Assembly (NCBI GenBank): GCA_023421505.1
Contig: JAEZTJ010000081.1
Span: forward strand, 208,145 to 272,144
Source of the DNA: Bacillota bacterium
GTDB lineage: Bacteria; Bacillota; Clostridia; Lachnospirales; Lachnospiraceae
Direction: 5' to 3'
DNA: 64,000 nt
Part shown: piece by piece, positions 8,710 to 17,535 of the stretch
How the letters are laid out: the number at the start of each line of letters is the position of its first letter
How positions within the stretch are numbered: position 1 is the stretch's first letter
Made by a program: the position numbers and the translations under genes
Notes under the pieces: model-generated
Databases searched by the model: none
What the model was told of the DNA's origin: nothing
Seen by the model: the letters and a program-made list of their open reading frames with translations, nothing else

Positions 8710-8951
8710 AATAAATACTTATATACCTATAATAATTCATTAATCAGCAAAGAATATTCTATTATAGAATTGACTTTTGAAGACTTTTATGGATACAAGA
8801 TTTTAATAATTGTAAATGCTGCAATTCTATATGCGATTTACGCCATAAAGTATGGTAGTTAAAAGGATTAGTACCGTAAAAATATACAGATATTAAGAAG
8901 AATATCAGAAGTGGCTATTCTTCACGATTAGAGTGTCAAGGAGGAAATCAA

Positions 8952-10157
8952 ATGAGTAGAGCATTAATCATCGGTGCCGGAGGCGTAGCGGGTGTAGTGG
9001 TTCATAAATGTTGTCAGAACCATGAGGTATTTGAAGAAATCTGTATCGCCAGCAGAACGGTAGCAAAATGTGAGGCCTTAAAGGCTCAGGTAGAAGCGAA
9101 GGGGTATAAGACTAAGGTAACTACAGCACAAGTTGATGCCGATAAAACTGAGGAGCTTATTGTTTTGATAAAGAACTATAAACCGGATATTGTAATCAAT
9201 GTAGCATTACCTTATCAGGATTTGACAATCATGGATGCCTGTCTTGCTACCAAGGTGGATTATTTAGATACGGCTAACTATGAACCGCTAGATACCGCCA
9301 AATTTGAATATAAATGGCAGTGGGCTTATAGAGAACGCTTCGAAAAGGCAGGAATTACTGCAGTTCTTGGCTGCGGCTTTGACCCCGGAGTGACAGGCGT
9401 ATTCTCGGCATATGCATTAAAGCATTATTTTGATGAAATTTATACCATCGATATTTTAGATGCCAACGCAGGGGATCATGGATATCCCTTTGCTACCAAC
9501 TTTAATCCGGAAATTAATATTCGTGAGGTAACTGCAAACGGCAGCTATTTTGAAAATGGTAAATTTATAGAGACCGAACCGATGTCAATAAAGAGAGTAT
9601 ACAATTTTCCAGAGATCGGAGAGAAGGATATGTATCTGCTGCATCATGAGGAGATGGAATCCTTAGCCCTTAATATGCCGGGAATTAAGAAGATACGTTT
9701 CTTTATGACCTTTTCAGAGCGTTATTTAACCCACTTAAGAGTACTTGAGAATGTGGGAATGACCTCAATAGAACCAATTGATTTTGAAGGTCATAAGATT
9801 GTTCCGTTACAGTTTTTGAAGGCAGTGCTGCCCGATCCGGCTTCCTTAGGTCCGAGAACCAAGGGAAAAACGAACATCGGTTGTATTTACACAGGGGTGA
9901 AGGACGGCAAGGATGTAAAATATTATGTTTATAATGTATGCGACCATGAGGAATGCTACAAAGAGGTTGGTTCGCAGGCAATTTCTTATACGACAGGAGT
10001 TCCTGCCATGATTGGTGCTATGATGGTACTCACGAATAAATGGAAGAAGCCGGGTGTATATAATGTTGAAGAATTTGATCCGGATCCATTTATGACAGAG
10101 TTAAATCGCTGCGGATTACCTTGGAAGGAAAGCTTCAAGCCGGATATGGTTGAATAA
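8952..10157 (+). CDS. Carboxyspermidine (carboxynorspermidine) dehydrogenase
   Basis: A saccharopine-dehydrogenase-like reductase of 401 residues. In the alternative polyamine route it condenses putrescine (or diaminopropane) with aspartate semialdehyde using NADPH to give carboxyspermidine. The N-terminal dinucleotide motif is GAGGVAG, followed by VNVALPYQDLTIMDACL and the mid-protein GCGFDPGVTGVFSAYA, typical of the CASDH branch. AAGGAGG lies seven bases before the ATG. The next enzyme gene, the matching decarboxylase, supports the assignment over a lysine-pathway saccharopine reductase. Confidence 0.9.
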   Translation: MSRALIIGAGGVAGVVVHKCCQNHEVFEEICIASRTVAKCEALKAQVEAKGYKTKVTTAQVDADKTEELIVLIKNYKPDIVINVALPYQDLTIMDACLATKVDYLDTANYEPLDTAKFEYKWQWAYRERFEKAGITAVLGCGFDPGVTGVFSAYALKHYFDEIYTIDILDANAGDHGYPFATNFNPEINIREVTANGSYFENGKFIETEPMSIKRVYNFPEIGEKDMYLLHHEEMESLALNMPGIKKIRFFMTFSERYLTHLRVLENVGMTSIEPIDFEGHKIVPLQFLKAVLPDPASLGPRTKGKTNIGCIYTGVKDGKDVKYYVYNVCDHEECYKEVGSQAISYTTGVPAMIGAMMVLTNKWKKPGVYNVEEFDPDPFMTELNRCGLPWKESFKPDMVE

Positions 10158-10168
10158 ATATTTGATTA

Positions 10169-10348
10169 TTGAAATGGGGTGTATTCAGTCAGACTCTGAA
10201 TGCTGATTTTAAAGGCGGATGGGGGAATTATCAGGAGACTACTGAGGTTTTTAGATCGAAGGAGAAGAAGCTTCATAAGATTGAAATTAAGAAGAACCCA
10301 GATTCTACCGGTGATATATTTTCCATCTTAGGCCTGCTAATCTCATAA
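10169..10348 (+). CDS. Possible small ORF (59 codons) between the two carboxyspermidine genes
   Basis: From a TTG at 10169 the frame reads LKWGVFSQTLNADFKGGWGN and continues to a hydrophobic end (GDIFSILGLLIS). The composition looks protein-like (FKGGWGNYQ, KKLHKIEIKKN), but there is no convincing ribosome site. It may be a remnant of a decayed gene. I recognise no family. Confidence 0.25.
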   Translation: MKWGVFSQTLNADFKGGWGNYQETTEVFRSKEKKLHKIEIKKNPDSTGDIFSILGLLIS

Positions 10349-10377
10349 GCTATCAAAAATGCAGAATGGAGAAACGA

Positions 10378-11511
10378 ATGAATTTCGATAAAGATAAAGT
10401 CCCCACACCCTGTTATATCATAGAGGAGAAGTTACTGAAAAAGAATTGTGAAATTATAAAGTCAGTAATTGATCGTACCGGCTGTGAGATATTATTGGCA
10501 CAGAAGGCATTTTCCATGTATTCGACCTACCCGTTACTTGGCAGATATTTAAGTGGTACGACGGCTAGCTCCCTGTTCGAAGCAAAATTAGGTTATGAGG
10601 AAATGGGAAAAGAGGTGCATATCTTTGCACCGGCTTATCGTGAAGATGAATTTGATGAGATTGTATCAATCTGTGATCATATTGTATTTAATTCTCTGCA
10701 GCAGTGGGAGAAGTATAAAGATAAGGTTAAGAAGCAGGAGAGAAAGATATCCTGCGGGCTGCGAATTAATCCGGAATATTCAGAGATCGAGACGGATTTA
10801 TACAATCCCTGCTTTGCTAATTCCAGGTTTGGAATTACTGTAGATAAGCTAGGTAAGGCAGACTTAACAGGTATTGACGGGCTGCATTTTCATACTATGT
10901 GCGAACAGAATTCAGATGTATTAGAAAGAACCTTAAGGATTGTGGAGGAGAAATTCGCACCTATTATGCAGCAAATGAAATGGATCAACTTTGGTGGGGG
11001 ACATCATATTACCAGAGAGGATTATGATATAGAGACGCTGGTTCGCTGTATTAACCGTATTAAGGATACTTACCGGGTACAGGTATATCTAGAACCCGGT
11101 GAAGCGATTGCCTTAAATGCTGGTTATCTGGTAAGTACGGTGCTTGAGCTAAATGAGAACGGTATGCAATTAGCAATCATGGATACCTCAGCGGCCTGCC
11201 ATATGCCGGATGTTCTGGAGATGCCATACCGCCCGAATATCATCGGCTCAGGAGCAGCCGGGCAGTATCCTTATACCTACCGTCTGGGAGGCCCTACCTG
11301 TCTGGCGGGTGATGTCATCGGTGATTATTCCTTCTCACAGCCATTAGAGGTCGGGGATCGACTAATATTCTGTGATATGGCCATCTATTCTATGGTAAAA
11401 AATAATACCTTTAATGGGATCAATCTGCCGTCAATCCTTCTTAACACAGAGTCGGAAGGCATTCAGCTTATAAAAAAATTCGGTTATGAAGATTTTAAGA
11501 GCAGACTTTAA
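10378..11511 (+). CDS. nspC: Carboxynorspermidine/carboxyspermidine decarboxylase
   Basis: PLP enzyme of the alanine racemase-fold (fold type III) decarboxylases. It removes CO2 from carboxyspermidine to yield spermidine and completes the alternative pathway with the preceding dehydrogenase. The PLP lysine is in LLAQKAFSMYSTYPLL; other family landmarks are LHFHTMCEQ, the glycine loop NFGGGHH, the EPGEA phosphate-binding motif and the C-terminal RLGGPTCLAGDVIGDY with the catalytic-type cysteine. The ATG at 10378 has GGAG six bases upstream; the earlier in-frame ATG at 10366 lacks one. It is the last gene of the polyamine unit; the next genes are convergent. Confidence 0.93.
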   Translation: MNFDKDKVPTPCYIIEEKLLKKNCEIIKSVIDRTGCEILLAQKAFSMYSTYPLLGRYLSGTTASSLFEAKLGYEEMGKEVHIFAPAYREDEFDEIVSICDHIVFNSLQQWEKYKDKVKKQERKISCGLRINPEYSEIETDLYNPCFANSRFGITVDKLGKADLTGIDGLHFHTMCEQNSDVLERTLRIVEEKFAPIMQQMKWINFGGGHHITREDYDIETLVRCINRIKDTYRVQVYLEPGEAIALNAGYLVSTVLELNENGMQLAIMDTSAACHMPDVLEMPYRPNIIGSGAAGQYPYTYRLGGPTCLAGDVIGDYSFSQPLEVGDRLIFCDMAIYSMVKNNTFNGINLPSILLNTESEGIQLIKKFGYEDFKSRL

Positions 11512-11550
11512 ATTATCATTTTAACTTGCTTTGTGTTTATAGAGCTACTA

Positions 11551-12690
11551 TTAGCCTTCCTGCCTCTCGGTTTTGGTGGGTACTGGCCATTTGCGCCATA
11601 CAATAGCTACTACGATAAGGGAGGAGCTTAGGAAGATGGCTAATAATCGAAGCTCAAATACTATGGATGGCCCTCCGAATAACAGACCAAAATCGATCTG
11701 TGTATTGGGATACATTGGAGTAAAATAACTGATAGCTTTATAAAGCTTTGGCATAATTTGTAACGGCATTGTACCACCACCGGCAATCGTTTGTGCAAGT
11801 AACAGAGGAATATTAATGAATACACCATACTGTCCTAACAGAAGAGAAAATATAAATGTAAATTGGAAAGCGGTTATCTGCATAAAGATTTGTTGCAGAT
11901 AAAGGAGTAATATTTTCTGGAGATTAATTTGGAGCAGGGCTCTTGCCATGATTAATCCAAACAAAGGCGCGAGTATAGCGATAACACACCCTGTAATTTC
12001 AATATAACGAAATGATTTCCATTTACCGATCACCGGAATAAATGCAATTAGGATATTCATCAAGATGATTGCGGCAACCATAGAAGAAGCATAGGTTGCT
12101 ATTGATAAAAATGCCGGAGCCATTACATAATCCATACCGTTTGGTGCTTTATTAACATAAATGTTATTTTGTACGACAGAGTTTTTAAACTGTTCTGTAA
12201 TCTCTTCTTGTTTTACTGTGCTGATATTGAGGGAGTTGAGAATTGTGGATAGCTTACCCTGATTAATCGTCAGATTGAAATTATCTGTTATGGATTTTGC
12301 CACTTCCTTCATGGTGATTACAGCCGTTGTTGTATTTGATTCATTGATGTAAAAGTTCAAACAAGATTTCCCCGAGGCTAAGTCATCTACAAAGTGATCA
12401 GGTATTTCTATAATCATTTGTATGTGTCGATTATTAAGTTCAATTTTACTTTTGTCCAGAGCTTTATCTGTAACAATTTTGTCAAAGGGTAAATTCGAAA
12501 CAAGGCTCTTTTCGATAGCTGCCCCTTCATCGCCGTCATGATTTACCACATTAAGAACCAGTTGATCTACACCCTTTGGCAAAACATGATAACCATAGAT
12601 ATAGAGGCCTACCATCGCAATTTGATAAAATGCCGCCAGGATAATAGCATATTTTATTCCTTTATTTTTTAAAAACTGCAATAGCTTCAT
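11551..12690 (-). CDS. ABC-2/YhgE-type membrane protein, likely target of the adjacent MerR regulator
   Basis: Membrane protein of 379 residues. One N-terminal membrane segment (about 13-33) is followed by a large soluble loop (35-185), then about six membrane segments to the C-terminus. This matches the layout of ABC-2-type permeases and YhgE/Pip-like proteins, which may export drugs or other compounds. No ATPase is encoded nearby. It sits 39 bases downstream of the MerR gene on the same strand and is almost certainly co-transcribed with it. The start is set by an AGGAGAG site just before the ATG. The substrate is unknown. Confidence 0.7.
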   Translation of the reverse strand: MKLLQFLKNKGIKYAIILAAFYQIAMVGLYIYGYHVLPKGVDQLVLNVVNHDGDEGAAIEKSLVSNLPFDKIVTDKALDKSKIELNNRHIQMIIEIPDHFVDDLASGKSCLNFYINESNTTTAVITMKEVAKSITDNFNLTINQGKLSTILNSLNISTVKQEEITEQFKNSVVQNNIYVNKAPNGMDYVMAPAFLSIATYASSMVAAIILMNILIAFIPVIGKWKSFRYIEITGCVIAILAPLFGLIMARALLQINLQKILLLYLQQIFMQITAFQFTFIFSLLLGQYGVFINIPLLLAQTIAGGGTMPLQIMPKLYKAISYFTPMYPNTQIDFGLLFGGPSIVFELRLLAIFLSSSLIVVAIVWRKWPVPTKTERQEG

Positions 12691-12729
12691 TATAAATCTC
12701 TCCTTTTTATAGTAAGTAATTCTACTATT

Positions 12730-13521
12730 TTATTTGTTGTTCTCAGAGCTTATATCGGTCACCTGGATACCATTATTATGAAGATAGAAGTTAAGTGCCT
12801 TGACCAGAAAGCTTTCAATGGATTCTTTCAGATTTTTTACTTCTTCAGGCCAGTTTTCCATATCTTTTCCCGCATAAATAAGAGGTTTTAACAAACTTAA
12901 ATCACCGTTTGTAAAATCGCTCACCATACCCCACCAATTTCTTGCAAGCTCCTGACCTTCGTTGCCTAGCGGATCTGCGTTTTGCTGATATAGATCCTCC
13001 AGCTGCTTAAATACTAGCATAGCCTTATCTGATTTATCCGGAGAAAAAAGCAATTGACTGGCAACGCCTTTAAGCTGTTCATCATTAAAATACCGAACAA
13101 CGAAGGTATATGGATTACCTTGCTTTATTGACTCCATTATCGTAATTAAGCGATCCATATTAATTTCCTGACCAGTTTTTGTTTCTATAATAACACAATC
13201 AAGCATATCAATGATTTTATTCAAATGTTCTACCTGCCCGGTCAGAATTCTGCGTTGTTGCGAAAAAACCCTTTCAAAGTCGGAAGAAGTTTTCAAATCT
13301 AAAATCTTTTTATTAATTTCCTCCAAAGAAAAGCCCAATGATTTTAAGAATAGTATTTGTTCAAGCCGTAAAACATCCTTGTGGGTATAAATCCTTCTGC
13401 CACCATCGGTCATTGATGATTTAAGCAAATTTTCTCTGTCATAATATTGAAGTGTTCTTACTGAAACACCAACCAGACGGGCTAATTCACCGATTGAATA
13501 AAGCTGCTCTTTGTCCCCCAT
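12730..13521 (-). CDS. MerR-family transcriptional regulator with a TipAS-like effector domain
   Basis: Residues about 5-75 form a MerR winged helix (YSIGELARLVGVSVRTLQYYDRENLL, shown here in parts as SIGELARLVGVSVRTLQYYD). A dimerisation coiled coil follows near 75-120, and a C-terminal helical domain of about 120 residues resembles TipAS drug-binding regions (QQNADPLGNEGQELARNWW). MerR proteins untwist promoters with overlong spacers. The promoter at 13571-13601 has exactly that geometry, so autoregulation and control of the following membrane protein are likely. The ATG at 13521 with GAGG eight bases before it is preferred to an upstream TTG at 13554. Confidence 0.9.
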   Translation of the reverse strand: MGDKEQLYSIGELARLVGVSVRTLQYYDRENLLKSSMTDGGRRIYTHKDVLRLEQILFLKSLGFSLEEINKKILDLKTSSDFERVFSQQRRILTGQVEHLNKIIDMLDCVIIETKTGQEINMDRLITIMESIKQGNPYTFVVRYFNDEQLKGVASQLLFSPDKSDKAMLVFKQLEDLYQQNADPLGNEGQELARNWWGMVSDFTNGDLSLLKPLIYAGKDMENWPEEVKNLKESIESFLVKALNFYLHNNGIQVTDISSENNK

Positions 13522-13570
13522 AAACCAATCCTCGTATCTTCCGATTTCCCCCAAAATAGGGGATGATTTT

Positions 13571-13601
13571 ATTCTAATACATTACGCTACGTAACGAGCA
13601 A
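13571..13601 (-). promoter_or_regulatory. MerR-type promoter with 19-bp spacer and operator dyad
   Basis: Read on the minus strand, -35 TTGCTC and -10 TAGAAT are separated by 19 bases. The spacer contains the perfect dyad TTACG-TAG-CGTAA (13582-13594). A 19-bp spacer with a central inverted repeat is the hallmark of MerR-family operators. It lies 50 bases before the regulator's start codon. Confidence 0.85.
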
Positions 13602-13776
13602 GTAATTTTTTAAATATTTTTTTAATTTATAACAATGTATAATCTTAGATAGACGGTTAGTAAATTAACTATGTTCTTCTTTAGTCGTCCGGGTTATGAA
13701 ATCAGCCAGTATTATAAGGCTTCAGGGATCAGCTTAAGAATTATAATGCTATAAAAAGCATATAAACAGGATATAA

Positions 13777-13821
13777 ACAGATATAGCCCTAATGTAATGA
13801 CTACATTTGGGCTATATCTGT
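13777..13821 (-). terminator. Strong hairpin downstream of the sortase gene
   Basis: ACAGATATAGCCCTAATGTA pairs with TACATTTGGGCTATATCTGT (one mismatch) around a 5-base loop. On the minus strand it is followed by TTTATATCC, a weak T-tract. It probably ends sortase transcription before the MerR promoter. Nothing else was recognised in 13602-13894. Confidence 0.6.
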
Positions 13822-13894
13822 AAGCTATGTAATATTATTATCGAAAAGAAGTGCTTTTATAGTTCAGATAATTCTGTCAAAAAAGCTACCCTTT

Positions 13895-15133
13895 TTATTC
13901 TTCAACAGGCTTATACCAGTTTATCAAGCCCTGTTCCATTGCCTCTTCAAAGGTTGCAGGGAATTCCGGGGCTTCACCGCCGTAATTCTTATAATAGGTT
14001 GAAGGGTAGAGCGGGGCCGGATTATCGGATATATTTTCTGAATTAACCAAAATGTCTTCTCCGGACCTTACCTTACGGGCAACGATTACAGTACGGTAAT
14101 CATATATTTCATAGGAACAGGTAGATAAGGTAACAATTTGATCATTTTCACTTAAGTCAACAGAATCATTAAGAAACAGTGAGCGGATCCGAAGCTGATA
14201 TAAGAAATTCAAATACTCTGAGCTATCCTGAAACGTGGATTGAGTATAGTTGAAAAAGGGTTCTTTCTTATCAGAGCCGTTGGTAATAAATACGGAGAAT
14301 ATCTTCCATATACCGGTTTGATAGATGGTATCGAACTGAAGGGTTGGATGCTCCTTAAAGTAATCTAGCTTTTTAAACTTCTCTATATAATGGAACATGT
14401 TATCGGTGGATTTCATATTATGCCCATGTATAACCAGATTTTTTGTGTTATTCTCAACAGAAGAGCTTTTATCTAAGAATAGGCTTCCAGCCTTCTGCTT
14501 TTCACGATTAAAGTCTCGGGTTAGATAATACATGGGGTCCTCTTTGTTCTGCAGTACTACATAATCTATATTTGTACCGGGAATAGTAATCCACCCCTTT
14601 GTATCTTCGTTCTTAGCCAAAAGCTCCTTAAAAGTAAGCAATCTTCCCTGATCATCATGTATAAGATCGGGTGACGGTGTCACAGTAACATTAATAGGGG
14701 AAGACGTCTCATCAGGAGCATTCGTAGGTTTAGGTATGTAGGTGATTGGAGTAAGGGATGGCTTAACATATAATTCTCTGGTTAAATTAACTGCTTTATT
14801 CATTCGCCAGGGCTGAAGGAAGACCTCATTTACAAATAATCCGGTAAATACCAGAAAACCAATACCAAAGGCAATACGCAAGATTAAAAAAAGGTTCGGT
14901 TTTTTCTTCTTAGCTGTTTGAGGCTGTATACAGGAAGAATCAGCGTTCTCTGCATGGTTTTCTTCTAGATCAGCTGCCTCCTTCAATACTGATATATCTT
15001 CTTTTTCTTCTAACCTGGTCTCTAAATCTTTGAGCTCGATTAAGTCATCGCCTGCTATTTGCTTAATTAGGGCAGGAGAATGGTCTGTATGGTCAATCGC
15101 ATTATTTTCTTGTGATTTCACTTTCTTAGACAT
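13895..15133 (-). CDS. Class B sortase
   Basis: Membrane-anchored cysteine transpeptidase that attaches surface proteins to the cell wall. It has 412 residues with a cytoplasmic, highly acidic N-terminal region (1-75), a basic stop KKKK, one membrane segment (81-104), a proline/threonine-rich linker (125-155) and the catalytic domain (160-360). The active-site cysteine is C339 in TLSTCSYE, the histidine is H238 in HGHNM, and R347 or R353 is the likely transition-state arginine. GGAGGG lies five bases before the ATG. No sorting-signal substrate is encoded in the window. The unusually long cytoplasmic tail could be a regulatory or docking segment; that is inference. Confidence 0.92.
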   Translation of the reverse strand: MSKKVKSQENNAIDHTDHSPALIKQIAGDDLIELKDLETRLEEKEDISVLKEAADLEENHAENADSSCIQPQTAKKKKPNLFLILRIAFGIGFLVFTGLFVNEVFLQPWRMNKAVNLTRELYVKPSLTPITYIPKPTNAPDETSSPINVTVTPSPDLIHDDQGRLLTFKELLAKNEDTKGWITIPGTNIDYVVLQNKEDPMYYLTRDFNREKQKAGSLFLDKSSSVENNTKNLVIHGHNMKSTDNMFHYIEKFKKLDYFKEHPTLQFDTIYQTGIWKIFSVFITNGSDKKEPFFNYTQSTFQDSSEYLNFLYQLRIRSLFLNDSVDLSENDQIVTLSTCSYEIYDYRTVIVARKVRSGEDILVNSENISDNPAPLYPSTYYKNYGGEAPEFPATFEEAMEQGLINWYKPVEE

Positions 15134-15558
15134 TTATACCCTCCATATTGCCGCAAGGCAGTTTTATATAAGAAACAACTCACTTTAATTATGAAATATA
15201 CCTGAATGTGCTTTATATAGAATACTTCTTAATTCCTATAGTCTTATAATGATTACCTTCATTGCTTCTATTTTTATCATGATAACTTCATGAAAACCTT
15301 ATAAAATCCTATAAAATTACATAAATAAGCGCTTAGAGAAGTGTGTATGATACCATAGTAAGATTATAGTGATAAACAGTTATAGATTACTCTGCTAATT
15401 ATACCCTGAATAGAAATTTCAGTAAAGCAGTTTAAAGAGTGAAAATACCGTAAAAATTGCATCTAAATAGCTGTAAAAAATACAAGTAGAAACTAATTGG
15501 AAAATTATGAATAATCTGATGCTTTTACAATAAATTTAGAAGGAAGAGATAAATTAGG
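15134..15558. other. Divergent intergenic region between sortase and carboxypeptidase genes
   Basis: A 425-base AT-rich stretch that should hold promoters for both divergent genes. I could not find a convincing -35/-10 pair on either strand. Near-repeats CTTATAAAATC and CCTATAAAATT occur at about 15299-15318. Nothing else was recognised. Confidence 0.4.
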
Positions 15559-16893
15559 ATGATATCTGTGAAGAATAAACTGATTAGGATACTACCTTGT
15601 TTTGCGCTGCTCATTTTATTTTCAACGGTTCAATTTTATAATCTGAAGGTTAGTTATGATGAATTGTTAAATTCCTCAGGGCTGGTTATTGAGGATTTTG
15701 AAAAAAAGTTGAAAGAGGAAAATAACAGAGCGATAGAAGAGGAGAAGGAATATCAAAAAATTCTTGAAGAGGAACGGGGAACAAATGAGGAGGTAGAGAT
15801 AAAAGAGAATGATAAAGACGATAATCCTGATGAATTAAGCCTTCATGCACTTTCCAGTCTATTAATGGACGCTTCTAACAAGCGAGTGTTATATGAGGAA
15901 AATGGTTATAAGGAAATGCCAATGGCAAGTACAACTAAAATTATGACCTGCATTGTAACGTTGGAAAATTCAAAGCCTGATGAAATAGTTACTGTCTCCT
16001 CCTATGCCTCGAGAATGCCGGATGTTCAGTTAAACATAAAAGAGGGAGAGCAGTATTATATGAAGGATTTACTATATTCCCTGATGCTAGAAAGTCATAA
16101 TGATACTGCCGTTGCAATTGCCGAGCATGTTGGAGGTTCCGTTGAAGGCTTTGCTACGATGATGAATGATAAGGCTAGGGAACTAGGCTGTGAGCATACC
16201 AATTTTATTACACCGAACGGATTAGATGCCGTAGGTCATCATACAACTGCAAGGGATCTTGCCATTATTGCAAGCTATGCAATTAAAAATGATCAATTTC
16301 TGGCAATCACCAATGCAACAACCCATGAATTTAAAGAAATTAAAAAAGGGAGAGGCTTACATGTCTCAAACAAAAACAGGTTCTTATATATGATGGAGGG
16401 AGCAATCGGTGTCAAAACAGGCTTTACAAATGATGCAGGCTATTGCTTTGTAGGAGCAATTAAGAGACCGGATCGGACTTTGATCTCGGTGGTGCTGGGA
16501 TGCGGCTGGCCTCCGAATAAAAATCTGAAATGGTCAGATACAAAGGAGTTAATGAATTATGGTGTAAAAAATTATAAATTGAAGCAGATATTTAAGGATA
16601 TTAAATTGGAGCCGGTTTTGGTGAAGGACGGCAAACAAAGGTATGAAGCATTGGTTATGAAAGGGAATTTGACCTTACTTATGCGGGATGATGAAAAAGT
16701 TAAAATCGTATATGATGTACCCAAGATCTTACAGGCACCTGTCAAAGCCAATAGTATCATCGGTCATGCTAGGTATTATATAGATGCCACGCTATATGAT
16801 AAGCTACCGATCTATTCCACGCAGGATATCTCTAAGATTGATTTTAAATTCTGTTTTCAAAAGCTAATAGAATTCTGGAGTCAGCAATATTGA
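15559..16893 (+). CDS. D-alanyl-D-alanine carboxypeptidase with N-terminal coiled-coil insert
   Basis: Peptidase S11 penicillin-binding protein, 444 residues, the second of this class in the window. An uncleaved signal or anchor helix (about 8-28) is followed by a charged, glutamate/lysine-rich coiled-coil-like stretch (45-92) that separates the catalytic domain from the membrane. Motifs: STTK (SxxK), SHN (SxN) and KTG in GVKTGFTNDAGYC. A C-terminal beta domain ends with an aromatic helix. The ATG at 15559 follows AAGGAAGAG; the GTG at 15568 is an alternative. It is transcribed away from the sortase gene, and both act at the cell wall, so a functional link is plausible but unproven. Confidence 0.92.
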   Translation: MISVKNKLIRILPCFALLILFSTVQFYNLKVSYDELLNSSGLVIEDFEKKLKEENNRAIEEEKEYQKILEEERGTNEEVEIKENDKDDNPDELSLHALSSLLMDASNKRVLYEENGYKEMPMASTTKIMTCIVTLENSKPDEIVTVSSYASRMPDVQLNIKEGEQYYMKDLLYSLMLESHNDTAVAIAEHVGGSVEGFATMMNDKARELGCEHTNFITPNGLDAVGHHTTARDLAIIASYAIKNDQFLAITNATTHEFKEIKKGRGLHVSNKNRFLYMMEGAIGVKTGFTNDAGYCFVGAIKRPDRTLISVVLGCGWPPNKNLKWSDTKELMNYGVKNYKLKQIFKDIKLEPVLVKDGKQRYEALVMKGNLTLLMRDDEKVKIVYDVPKILQAPVKANSIIGHARYYIDATLYDKLPIYSTQDISKIDFKFCFQKLIEFWSQQY

Positions 16894-16983
16894 TCTTGCG
16901 TTATAAAATGGTTGTATATCAGACTAAAAATAAAATTATTTCTAAAATCTTCAAAAATTAAAAAAATAATGCAACTTTTTTAT

Positions 16984-17012
16984 TTGCTGCCTCGTTTAAT
17001 ATATAGTACAAT
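16984..17012 (+). promoter_or_regulatory. Promoter of the 76-residue membrane protein gene
   Basis: TTGCTG (16984-16989) and TACAAT (17007-17012) are spaced by 17 bases, about 95 bases before the start codon. Confidence 0.6.
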
Positions 17013-17106
17013 TAAAAATTAATCACACATTTTTTGATATAAAAAATTCCATCATTTATATCATGATTAATAATCGTAATTCGTACAATGATATGGGAGG
17101 GTGGCA

Positions 17107-17337
17107 ATGAGAAAAATACTACATAAATATCGCTTAAGCAAGTTTAAATGTTTTGTAAACGGTTTACTCTATGCAATCATATCCATGGTTGCGCTGATCT
17201 TATGTCTTACTTACATATTTACACAAGCAGATGCACAGGTTAAGATTTCACTGACCTTTGGAACAGCATGTATTAGTTTATTATTGGGACTGTTGTCTAT
17301 TTTAGGAAGTGTTGAAGTACCGAGTGAAAAAATATGA
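17107..17337 (+). CDS. Small two-helix membrane protein, unknown function
   Basis: The 76-residue product has a basic N-terminus (RKILHKYRLSKFK) and two hydrophobic segments (about 17-40 and 46-67), with a short polar loop containing QADAQ. The ATG at 17107 is six bases after GGGAGG. It has its own promoter and terminator, so it is a monocistronic gene. I recognise no family; the positive-inside pattern suggests both ends are cytoplasmic. Confidence 0.65.
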   Translation: MRKILHKYRLSKFKCFVNGLLYAIISMVALILCLTYIFTQADAQVKISLTFGTACISLLLGLLSILGSVEVPSEKI

Positions 17338-17361
17338 ACGTATTAATTGTATATCGTATAT

Positions 17362-17405
17362 AAAAAGCAGTTTATGAAGGGAAAGCTTCATAGGCTGCTT
17401 TTTTG
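17362..17405 (+). terminator. Rho-independent terminator after the small membrane protein gene
   Basis: AAAAAGCAG...ATGAAG pairs with CTTCAT...CTGCTTTTTT around a GGAAAG loop and ends in six T residues. Confidence 0.9.
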
Positions 17406-17462
17406 AAACTTAAATACTTAGAATAAAATGAAACTTTCAATGAAGGTAGACAAAATTAGGAC

Positions 17463-17491
17463 TTGATTATTTTTATCATACCTATTATTAT
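17463..17491 (+). promoter_or_regulatory. Promoter of the 176-residue anchored protein gene
   Basis: TTGATT (17463-17468) and TATTAT (17486-17491) have a 17-base spacer, about 45 bases upstream of the start codon. Confidence 0.55.
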
Positions 17492-17535
17492 TAAGAATGT
17501 CTGAAAAACTGATTTAATATTTAAGGAGGAAGATT

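Noticed and set aside
8671..8862. 63-codon plus-strand frame between speE and the dehydrogenase gene
   Set aside because: It overlaps the post-speE hairpin, has no ribosome site and reads as AT-rich hydrophobic sequence without recognisable features.
13807..14046. 79-codon plus-strand frame across the 3' end of the sortase gene
   Set aside because: It is antisense to a well-supported gene and begins inside a terminator hairpin.
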